Position numbers and translations under genes: made by a program. From contig JANXVU010000152.1 of NCBI GenBank assembly GCA_025351485.1, positions 1 through 33,222 on the forward strand: a DNA stretch of 33,222 bases, read 5' to 3'. Origin of the DNA: Candidatus Eiseniibacteriota bacterium (lineage in GTDB: Bacteria; Eisenbacteria; RBG-16-71-46; JACRLI01). Shown here piece by piece: positions 27,047 to 33,222 of the stretch (position 1 is its first letter; every line of letters starts with the position of its first letter). The notes under the pieces were generated by a model. The model had not been told where the DNA came from. It saw only the letters and a program-made list of their open reading frames with translations, and searched no databases.

Positions 27047-28672
27047 CTACTTGTCCGTCTTGATGCTGTAGTGCGCGGTGAACTTCTGCAGCAGCGCACG
27101 CGCCTCGGGGAAGTAGGTCAGGGCCTTCTGGAACTGGGTGTCGCGCTCGATGACCACCCGATAGAAGCTGTTCCGGTCCCACACCACGCCCGCGAGCTCG
27201 GCCTTGAGGTAGTTGTTGATGCTCGGAAGGTCGGACTGCCACTCCTCCGGCGTGAACGCGACCTTCTTGGCGGTCGCAAACTGCTGGAACTCGGCCACCA
27301 TTTCCGGGCTCGGCTTGTAGGTGCTCACGAACTGCTCCTGCCGGGTCTTGTCGATGGCCTCCAGGTGCTTGGGCACCCACTTGGAGGCGTACTCGAAGAA
27401 CAGCCGCTGCGAGACCATGGCTGTCATCAGGCGGGAGTAGCGCGCCGGGTAGGTGTCGAACTTGTCCGGCGTGATTCCGCCGCCGCCGTAAACCGTGCGG
27501 CCCGAAGTGGTCTTGAACTTCGGCCGCTTGGCCAGGGCCGTGTCCGAAGGCGCCACCGAATCGTCGTAGGCAGCGCGCAGGTAGGCCTGGCGGTCGGTGT
27601 AGTCGCGCTGGATCAGCCGCCCGCTGGGCGTGTAGTAGCGCGCCACGGTCAGGAGAATGGCCGACGAGTCGGGCAGCCGCACCTGGTTTTGCACCAGGCC
27701 CTTGCCGAACGTGGGCAACCCCACCACCAGGGCGCGGTCCAGGTCCTGCAGCGCGCCGGAGGTGATCTCGGAGGCGCTGGCGCTGCCGTGGTCCACCAGC
27801 ACGATCATCGGGAAATTCAGGTGCTTGGTGCCCTCGCCCGATGAGTAGTAGTCGCTGTTGGAGTCGCGGGTGCGGCCGCGGGTGTAGACGATCTTCTCGC
27901 CAGCCGGCACGAACTTTTCCACCACGTCGGCGGCCTGGTTCAGCAGCCCGCCGCCGTTGGAGCGGATGTCCAGCACCAGCTGCTTCATGCCGCGGCCTTC
28001 CAGGTCCACGATGGCCTTTTCCAGCTCGTCCGAGGTGGTGCCGGCGAAGCGCACCATGCGGATGTAGCCCGTCTCCGGGTTGACCATGAAGTGGTAGGGC
28101 ACGCTGTACAGGGGGATCTTCTCGCGGAAGATGTCCACTTCGATGTCTTCGTCCTGCCCGATGCGCTCGAGCGTGAGGTGCACCTTGGAGCCGTCGGCGC
28201 CGCGAAGCCGGTTGAACACGTCTTCGGTGGTCAGGTCGAACGCAGTCTTGCCGTCGATCTTGGTGATGCGGTCGCCGGGGCGCAGGCCCAGCCGGTAGGA
28301 CGGCGAGCCTTCGATGGGCGAGATCACGGTGATCCACTTGTCGCGGATCTCGAACTCGATCCCGATGCCCGAGTAGTTGCCGCGGAAGTCCTCGCTGAAG
28401 CGCGTGTAGCGCTGCTTGGGCAGATAGGAGCTGTGCGGGTCGAGCGTCTCCAACATGCCCGAGATGGCTCCTTCCATGAGCTTCTTGGGGTCCACTTCCT
28501 CGACGTAGTAGTTCTTGACCAGGTTCACCACGTAGCTGAACAGCTCCAGCTGCGCGTAGTAGGTCTCGCCGGCGGCCCTGACCCGGCCCCAGCTGAACCA
28601 CAGGGCCGAGGAGACCACCACGGCGCCCAGGGCGAGTCCGGTGAGCTTGCGGTGCTTCTGGAAGAAACTCAT
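27047..28672 (-). CDS. S41-family C-terminal processing peptidase (Ctp/Prc type)
   Basis: 541 residues. An N-terminal signal or anchor segment (about 10-34) places it in the periplasm. The PDZ domain is about 95-175 (RLGLRPGDRITKIDG). The S41 core shows LVLDIRSNGGG at 232-241, HGSASASEI with nucleophile Ser299, and TFGKGLVQ with general-base Lys324, the 25-residue Ser-Lys spacing of Ctp enzymes. An extra C-terminal region of about 140 residues follows the VYGGGGITPD segment. Such proteases trim or degrade exported proteins from the C terminus; the many secreted proteins here are possible substrates. ATG 28672 follows AGGAG. Confidence 0.93.
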   Translation of the reverse strand: MSFFQKHRKLTGLALGAVVVSSALWFSWGRVRAAGETYYAQLELFSYVVNLVKNYYVEEVDPKKLMEGAISGMLETLDPHSSYLPKQRYTRFSEDFRGNYSGIGIEFEIRDKWITVISPIEGSPSYRLGLRPGDRITKIDGKTAFDLTTEDVFNRLRGADGSKVHLTLERIGQDEDIEVDIFREKIPLYSVPYHFMVNPETGYIRMVRFAGTTSDELEKAIVDLEGRGMKQLVLDIRSNGGGLLNQAADVVEKFVPAGEKIVYTRGRTRDSNSDYYSSGEGTKHLNFPMIVLVDHGSASASEITSGALQDLDRALVVGLPTFGKGLVQNQVRLPDSSAILLTVARYYTPSGRLIQRDYTDRQAYLRAAYDDSVAPSDTALAKRPKFKTTSGRTVYGGGGITPDKFDTYPARYSRLMTAMVSQRLFFEYASKWVPKHLEAIDKTRQEQFVSTYKPSPEMVAEFQQFATAKKVAFTPEEWQSDLPSINNYLKAELAGVVWDRNSFYRVVIERDTQFQKALTYFPEARALLQKFTAHYSIKTDK

Positions 28673-28728
28673 GCAATCTCCTTGATGCCGGTAGAAGGGC
28701 CCGGCGCCGTTCCTTTTAAGCCGCCATT

Positions 28729-28753
28729 CGCCCGGCCCGTTTCCGGGCGGGCG
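28729..28753 (-). other. Hairpin upstream of the S41 protease gene
   Basis: CGCCCG-CCCG-GAAA-CGGG-C-CGGGCG on the minus strand folds into a 10-bp stem with one bulge in the 91-bp gap after the aminotransferase gene. No U-tract follows, so it may be a partial terminator or a processing site. Confidence 0.4.
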
Positions 28754-28763
28754 TCGATATCCG

Positions 28764-29972
28764 TTAAGACGCGGCCGCCCTGCCCGCGGTTGCCAAATAT
28801 TGTGACGCCTTGTCCTTGAGGGCCCCGAGCCGGGTGGCGGCGGCGTCCAGGGTGGCGTCGGTCTTGCAGAAGCAGAACCGGATCCACCGGGAGCCCCCCG
28901 GGGGCATCCAGAAGCTGGATCCCGGCACCACGGCCACCCCCACCTCGGTCACCAGGAAGCGGGAGAACTCCACGTCGTCCCGGAAGCCAAAAGAGGAGAT
29001 GTCCGCCAGGTAGTAATAGGCCCCCTCGGGTTTTCGGCACGAAAGGCCGGCTTCCTCAAGGATATGGCCCAGCTTTTCGCGGCGGGCGGTGTATTCCAAG
29101 TGCAACCGCGGGTAGTACGATTCGGCCTCGTCCAGGGCCGCCGCCGCGGCATCCTGCAGCGGGGCCGGGGCGCACACGGTCAGAAAGTCGTGCACTTTGC
29201 GGATGGCCAGGGTCAGGGCGGGCGAGGCCAGGCAATAGCCGATCCGCCAGCCGGTCACGCTGAAGGTCTTGGAGGGGCCGCCGATGGTGATGGTTCGATT
29301 CGCCATCCCCGGCAGGGTGGCGATGGACAGGTGCTCGCGGCCGTCGAACAGGATGTGCTCGTAGATCTCGTCGGTGATCACCACCACGTCGTGCCTGACC
29401 GCCATTTCCGCCAGGCGCGTGAGCTCTTCCCGGGTGAACACCTTGCCGGTCGGATTGTGCGGAGTGTTCAGCACCAGCGCGCGGGTCTTCGCATTGAAGG
29501 CGCGCTCCACCTGCTCAAAATCGATGCTCCACTCCGGAGGGCTGAGCTGGACAAAGCGCGGGGTCGCGCCGCACAGGATGGAGTCGGGACCATAGTTTTC
29601 GTAGAAGGGCTCGAACACGATCACTTCGTCCCCCGGGTCCACCACCGCCATGAGCGCGGCCATCATGCACTCGGTGGAGCCGCAGCCCACGGTGATCATG
29701 GTCTCGGGGTCCACCTGGATGCGGTTGAACCACGCGGCCTTTTTCGCAATGGCTTCGCGCAGCCGCCGGGAGCCCCAGGTGATGGTGTACTGGTTGATGC
29801 CGCGGGTCACGGCGTCGCGGGCATGCGCCTGGATGTTCTCGGGCGCCCCGAAATCGGGAAAGCCCTGGGCCAGGTTGACCGCCTTGTGGGTGGTGGCCAG
29901 CCGGGTCATTTCGCGGATGACCGATTCATTGAGCAGGTGGCTGCGCTTGGAAGTCAGGTCGCGGTCGGCCAA
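28764..29972 (-). CDS. Class I/II aminotransferase (kynurenine/methionine aminotransferase type)
   Basis: About 402 residues from a TTG at 29972. The ESVIREMTRLATTHKAVNLAQGFPDF opening region, the INQYTITWGSRRLREAIA stretch, NTPHNPTGKVFT and the PLP lysine Lys235 in GGPSKTFSVTGWRIGY place it with YbdL/kynurenine-oxoglutarate-like transaminases. The exact amino-acid substrate cannot be read. Methionine is one option, as in YbdL, and a cystathionine-type enzyme lies in the same run. The open frame extends to an ATG near 30059, but a promoter lies inside that extension and homology starts near the TTG, behind GGGGA. The usual S-x-SK is GGPSK here. Confidence 0.88.
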   Translation of the reverse strand: MADRDLTSKRSHLLNESVIREMTRLATTHKAVNLAQGFPDFGAPENIQAHARDAVTRGINQYTITWGSRRLREAIAKKAAWFNRIQVDPETMITVGCGSTECMMAALMAVVDPGDEVIVFEPFYENYGPDSILCGATPRFVQLSPPEWSIDFEQVERAFNAKTRALVLNTPHNPTGKVFTREELTRLAEMAVRHDVVVITDEIYEHILFDGREHLSIATLPGMANRTITIGGPSKTFSVTGWRIGYCLASPALTLAIRKVHDFLTVCAPAPLQDAAAAALDEAESYYPRLHLEYTARREKLGHILEEAGLSCRKPEGAYYYLADISSFGFRDDVEFSRFLVTEVGVAVVPGSSFWMPPGGSRWIRFCFCKTDATLDAAATRLGALKDKASQYLATAGRAAAS

Positions 29973-30027
29973 ATGGGATCCCCGGGTGGCAAGGGCTGCG
30001 GGCCCCGGAGCGGGGTCCCGATGGCGT

Positions 30028-30056
30028 ATAATAGCCCATCCGGCGGCGCCCGACAA
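30028..30056 (-). promoter_or_regulatory. Promoter of the aminotransferase run
   Basis: TTGTCG (30056-30051), a 17-nt spacer and TATTAT (30033-30028); the start would be near 30021. The same bases read TATAAT (30027-30032) on the plus strand and could serve the divergent GH3 gene, though no plus-strand -35 box was found. Confidence 0.5.
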
Positions 30057-30107
30057 CAAAGCCGGGTCGTAAATATTTGATTCGCAATCTCTTAGGGAGA
30101 TACTCCG

Positions 30108-31562
30108 ATGCCCCGGCCGGTCCGTGGAACAGAGCGCAGGTCGCTATCCAGGCTATTCATGACTCCGCTGCCCGGGAAGGCATCGGGCATGGCCGCCCAC
30201 GACCGGCACGGCATTCCGAATTTCATCGTCTTCTCCCGCGACTTTGAAACGGCCGGCGGGCTGCGCGACCTGTGCGCGGGCCTGGTGCGCCGCGGGCGGA
30301 CCGTGGGAGCCCCCCCCATCCTGGCCCTGGACGAAGAGGGCGGGCTGGTCTCGCAGTTGAAGACGCTGGATCTGGAATCGCCCGGGCCACGCACGATGGA
30401 GAGCGGCGGGGCTGCCCTTGCGCGCGCCAGCGGCGGGGCCACGGGCTCGCTGCTCCGCTCCCTGGGTTTCAATCTGAACTTCGCGCCGGTGGCCGACGCC
30501 GATACCGCCTCTTCGAGCCCGGTGATCGGGGTGCGCTCCCCATCGTCCGATCCGGCGGAGACCGGCCGGTGGTGCGCCGAATGGATCCGCGCGCACCAGA
30601 AGGCCGGCGTGGGCGCCACCGCCAAGCACTTTCCGGGACACGGCGACGCGGGCTCCGACTCGCACCTGACGCTCCCCGTGGTGGACGCTCCCCGCGCGCT
30701 GCTCAAGCGGCGCGAGCTGCCGCCCTTCCTGGACGCCCAGGGGGCCGGCGTCGCGGCGATGATGACCGCCCACGTGCGCTATCCGTCGCTCGACCCGCGC
30801 TGGCCGGCCACGCTTTCGCCCCGAATCCTCGGAATGCTGCGGGGCGTGATCGGGTTCCGGGGATTGGTGGTCTCCGACTCGCTCGACATGGCCGGCGTGC
30901 GCCGCTTCGGGGACTCCGAGGCGCCGGTGCGGGCGCTGCTCGCGGGATGTGACCTGTTGCTGTACGGACTTCCCGGACCCCTGTGGCAGAAAGGTCTGCG
31001 TGCCGTGGAGGAGGCCGCCCGCAAAGGCCATATCCCCACCGAGCGCGTGGAGGAAGCCCTGGCGCGGATCGAAGCCTTCCTCCAGATCTACCCCGCCGCG
31101 CCCTCCCGCAGGCTCGCCCGGCCCGCCGCCGCGCTCTTGCGCCGCTGGGACCGCGCGGTCGAGGGCGCGCTGGTGCTGGCCGGCCAGGCCCCGCCGGCGG
31201 GAACGGAAATCCACCTGTGGGGCGATGTCCCGCAGGCCGCCCGGCTGGCACTGGAGCTGCGCTCGCTGGGGCGAAAAGCCATGTCTTCCCCGCTGGAGAA
31301 AGCCTCCCGCGCCACCGGGCGGGCCTTCCACCTGGTGGTCGTTCCGGGGCGGAGCGGATACGCCGCCGGGGAGAAGCGCGCCCTGGAGCTGCTGCGCAGG
31401 GAGGGGCTCGCATTTGGATTGATCTCGTTGCTTTCCCCTCTCCGGCTGCACGAGCGGGAGGCCCGGGGAGCGCACCTTCTGGCCTGTCCGCTGGAGGACA
31501 CCACTCGCGCGGTCCGGGCCCTGGCCCGGGCGATTACCGGCCCCAAACCCCGTTCCCGATGA
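30108..31562 (+). CDS. GH3 family beta-N-acetylhexosaminidase (NagZ-like)
   Basis: 484 residues. The catalytic TIM barrel has LALDEEGG at 72-79, the KHFPGHGDAGSDSH motif at 173-186 (the His/Asp acid-base loop typical of NagZ), and the nucleophile Asp257 in VSDSLDMAG. NagZ enzymes remove N-acetylglucosamine from muropeptides during cell-wall recycling. There is no signal peptide, which fits a cytoplasmic recycler. Proteobacterial NagZ is about 340 residues; the additional about 140 C-terminal residues look like a second alpha/beta domain, as in longer bacterial GH3 hexosaminidases. ATG 30108 follows AGGGAGA. It is divergent from the aminotransferase run. Confidence 0.88.
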   Translation: MPRPVRGTERRSLSRLFMTPLPGKASGMAAHDRHGIPNFIVFSRDFETAGGLRDLCAGLVRRGRTVGAPPILALDEEGGLVSQLKTLDLESPGPRTMESGGAALARASGGATGSLLRSLGFNLNFAPVADADTASSSPVIGVRSPSSDPAETGRWCAEWIRAHQKAGVGATAKHFPGHGDAGSDSHLTLPVVDAPRALLKRRELPPFLDAQGAGVAAMMTAHVRYPSLDPRWPATLSPRILGMLRGVIGFRGLVVSDSLDMAGVRRFGDSEAPVRALLAGCDLLLYGLPGPLWQKGLRAVEEAARKGHIPTERVEEALARIEAFLQIYPAAPSRRLARPAAALLRRWDRAVEGALVLAGQAPPAGTEIHLWGDVPQAARLALELRSLGRKAMSSPLEKASRATGRAFHLVVVPGRSGYAAGEKRALELLRREGLAFGLISLLSPLRLHEREARGAHLLACPLEDTTRAVRALARAITGPKPRSR

Positions 31563-31602
31563 TAAGCTGAACAGGATGATTCACGATGCGCACCGGGCGC
31601 GG

Positions 31603-31618
31603 GGCCTCGCACGAGGCC
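31603..31618 (+). other. Intercistronic hairpin
   Basis: GGCCTCG-CA-CGAGGCC, a perfect dyad in the 90-bp gap between the GH3 and TlpA-fusion genes, without a U-tract. No promoter was recognised in this gap, so the two genes may be co-transcribed. Confidence 0.35.
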
Positions 31619-31652
31619 TCCCCGGCCGCCCGACCCCAAGGGAGAGTATTCC

Positions 31653-32846
31653 GTGTTCCTTCGCCGACTGATTCCGCTGCTCGCGCTGCTCCTTCTTCCG
31701 GCGGCCGCCGCCCGCGCCGACGCCCCCGCGGCGGCCGGGGCCAGGCCCACGGCCGGCGAAGTGCTGGGCCAGGTGGACACGCGCTACAAGACCATGAAGT
31801 CGGGCTGGTTCCTGGGCCGGATCGTCTCGCACGTCACCGGGGCCATGACCCAGGAGCTGGACGCTCCGGTCACCGCCGCACTGCGCCGCCCGGGCAGGCT
31901 GCGCTCCGAAATGCACGACGAGAAGAATGGCAGCATGCATCTGATTTCCGACAGCACCTCGTGGCTGTACGTTTCCAGCCTGAGGCAATACGTGATCACC
32001 ACCGGCGCGCCGCCCCCCCCGGAGGACGCGCTTCCTGACTTGCTCAAGGAGTTCAGCGGCCTCGCCGCCCGGCTCACCGACGCGGCCCTGGTGCGCGAGG
32101 AGCCGGTCACGGTGAACGGCGCCCCCTCGGATTGCTACGTGATCGAAAGCCACGCCCGGCCCGCGTTCGGCCAGGCCAAAGTGGACAGTTTTTCCTCCAC
32201 CTACTGGATCGACAAACAGCGCCTGGTGGTGGTGCGCGATTCCACCTACCTGGAAGTCACTCCGCCGGGCGCGCCCTCCAAGCTGAACGTGAATTCCATT
32301 TTCATCTTCGAACTGGTGAAGTTGGACGAGCCGATTCCCGACTCGCTGTTCGTCTTCAAGGTCCCCGCGGGCGCGCAGAAGGTGGACCGCATCGGCGCGC
32401 CGCAGCAGCAGGCGCCGCGCGCCGACTTCACCGGAAAGGAAGGCTTCGACTTCAAGCTGACTTCCCTGGAAGGCAAGCCGGTCAGCCTGAAGTCGCTGCG
32501 CGGAAAGGTGGTCATGCTGGACTTCTGGGCCACCTGGTGCGGCCCGTGTCGGCGCGAGATGCCGGTGATCCAGAAGCTCTCCAAGGAGCTGAAGGCCAAG
32601 GGCCTGCTGGTGTACGGGGTGAACAACGAGGCCGACCACGACAAGGTGAAGTCCTTCCTGGCCGAGAACAAGTACACCTTCCCCACCCTGATGGACCAGG
32701 AGGGCGCGGTTTCCAAGCAGTACCAGGTGAACGCCATCCCGACGCTGCTCATCGTGGGCCGGGACGGCAAGATCGTGGCCCACTACATCGGCGGGCAGGA
32801 AGAAGACGTGCTGCGCGGGGCACTGAAGCGGGCGGGGGTGCAGTAG
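31653..32846 (+). CDS. Secreted LolA-like domain fused to a TlpA/ResA thioredoxin
   Basis: 397 residues from GTG 31653, behind GGGAG. The signal peptide ends near ARA-DA (residue 22). Residues about 35-245 resemble the LolA/LolB-like DUF2092 type of outer-membrane lipoprotein-sorting fold (VDTRYKTMKS, YWIDKQRLVVVRDS). A thioredoxin domain follows, about 255-397, with FWATWCGPCR (Cys296, Cys299) and the cis-proline loop NAIPTLLIV. The TlpA/ResA part should keep exported cysteines reduced or move electrons outside the cytoplasm. The fusion suggests a redox enzyme targeted to lipoproteins or their cargo. A terminator lies 21 bp after the stop. Confidence 0.88.
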   Translation: MFLRRLIPLLALLLLPAAAARADAPAAAGARPTAGEVLGQVDTRYKTMKSGWFLGRIVSHVTGAMTQELDAPVTAALRRPGRLRSEMHDEKNGSMHLISDSTSWLYVSSLRQYVITTGAPPPPEDALPDLLKEFSGLAARLTDAALVREEPVTVNGAPSDCYVIESHARPAFGQAKVDSFSSTYWIDKQRLVVVRDSTYLEVTPPGAPSKLNVNSIFIFELVKLDEPIPDSLFVFKVPAGAQKVDRIGAPQQQAPRADFTGKEGFDFKLTSLEGKPVSLKSLRGKVVMLDFWATWCGPCRREMPVIQKLSKELKAKGLLVYGVNNEADHDKVKSFLAENKYTFPTLMDQEGAVSKQYQVNAIPTLLIVGRDGKIVAHYIGGQEEDVLRGALKRAGVQ

Positions 32847-32850
32847 AAGA

Positions 32851-33222
32851 CTAGCGGTGTTTCGGGGGGCGGGCTGCCGGTGCGGCCCGCCTCATTTCTT
32901 TGGCGGACGCACGGGCCCGGGACGCCCTGCCCGCGGATCTTCCCCACCCCCCGCCGCCCGGCGACTCGATCCGCAGCTCGTCCCCCGCGAACAGATCCAC
33001 CAGCACCTTGCCCGGCAACTCGTGCTGCTCATCACCCCGCACCAGGTAGTTGCGCCCCACCTCTCCCGCTTCCCCTCCGCGCAGCCCGTAGGGGCCGTAC
33101 ACCCGCCGCTCGGACAAGATGGCCGCACGGCACGGCGCCAGCGCGCGCACATGCCGCACCAGGCCGTCTCCACCGCGGCGGCGCCCCGCTCCACCGGAAC
33201 CGCGACGGATGGCATAGGTCAC
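32851..33222 (-). CDS. Hydantoinase B / oxoprolinase-type subunit, C-terminal part
   Basis: Open to the right edge, 123 residues seen. ILSERRVYGPYGLRGGEAG, the short strand-rich middle and LRIESPGGGGWG match the C terminus of HyuB-type subunits of ATP-dependent N-methylhydantoinase or 5-oxoprolinase, which cleave cyclic amides with a HyuA partner. The usual final glycine-rich motif is followed by about 27 basic, Ala/Arg-rich residues. The partner gene, if present, is outside the window. It converges with the TlpA-fusion gene, 4 bp between stop codons. Confidence 0.85.
   Translation of the reverse strand: MTYAIRRGSGGAGRRRGGDGLVRHVRALAPCRAAILSERRVYGPYGLRGGEAGEVGRNYLVRGDEQHELPGKVLVDLFAGDELRIESPGGGGWGRSAGRASRARASAKEMRRAAPAARPPKHR
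32868..32901 (+). terminator. Terminator of the TlpA-fusion gene, inside the hydantoinase 3' end
   Basis: GGCGGGC pairs with GCCCGCC around a short GC-closed loop (32868-32891), followed by TCATTTCTTT. It lies within the coding tail of the convergent hydantoinase gene. Confidence 0.6.

Overview
The window is GC-rich (roughly two thirds G+C by eye), gene-dense bacterial chromosome. Several secreted proteins end in a FlgD-like Ig / type-A sorting tail and carry dockerin and cohesin-like modules. With a signal-peptide-bearing membrane pyrophosphatase and a kinase-ATPase-TPR-GAF-NtrC mega-regulator, this recalls uncultivated FCB-type lineages such as Candidatus Eisenbacteria. That placement is inference from gene style; no rRNA or tRNA is present to confirm it.

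Left part (1-7291). A 1610-residue regulator (1907-6739, minus) fuses a Ser/Thr kinase, a STAND-like ATPase, TPR-like repeats, a GAF domain, an NtrC-type AAA+ domain and a Fis-type HTH. Downstream on the same strand lie a 67-residue secreted peptide, a small degenerate NtrC-type AAA fragment and an EXORDIUM-like secreted protein whose end is lost at the left edge, perhaps through an insertion. The 359-bp gap after the regulator holds five copies of CTACGA/TCGTAG and a sigma-54-like promoter palindrome, so these genes may form one regulator-target module. An SRPBCC gene (6836, plus) diverges from the regulator. Both promoters place transcription start at or next to the ATG, and a perfect dyad sits midway between the two -35 boxes.

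Middle part (7292-18751). A K+-independent-type membrane pyrophosphatase (7617-10223) has its own promoter, a 200-nt leader with two hairpins and a strong terminator. Then comes a three-gene operon of secreted modular proteins (10546-17445): a right-handed beta-helix protein with dockerin, a cohesin-like protein with six exact-length 74-residue repeats, and a shorter paralogue of the first protein without the helix. All three end in the same tail. A terminator follows, then a full-length Ada-type methyltransferase/regulator.

Right part (18759-33222). Cysteine desulfurase and mnmA overlap by ATGA, as expected for tRNA 2-thiolation genes. A 192-bp region bounded by 24/25-nt inverted repeats separates them from a divergent double aspartyl-protease/PDZ protein. 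A minus-strand run follows: aminotransferase, S41 protease, an M3/M32-like protein with a broken HExxH motif, a cystathionine-type PLP enzyme and a secreted TPR protein with a lysine-rich tail. On the plus strand lie a NagZ-like GH3 protein and a secreted LolA-like/TlpA thioredoxin fusion. The 3' end of a hydantoinase B gene enters from the right edge.

The two most promising regions are the mega-regulator with its candidate site-rich target promoter (1-6835) and the cohesin/dockerin surface-protein operon (10353-17528). No tRNA, rRNA, CRISPR array or complete insertion sequence was seen.
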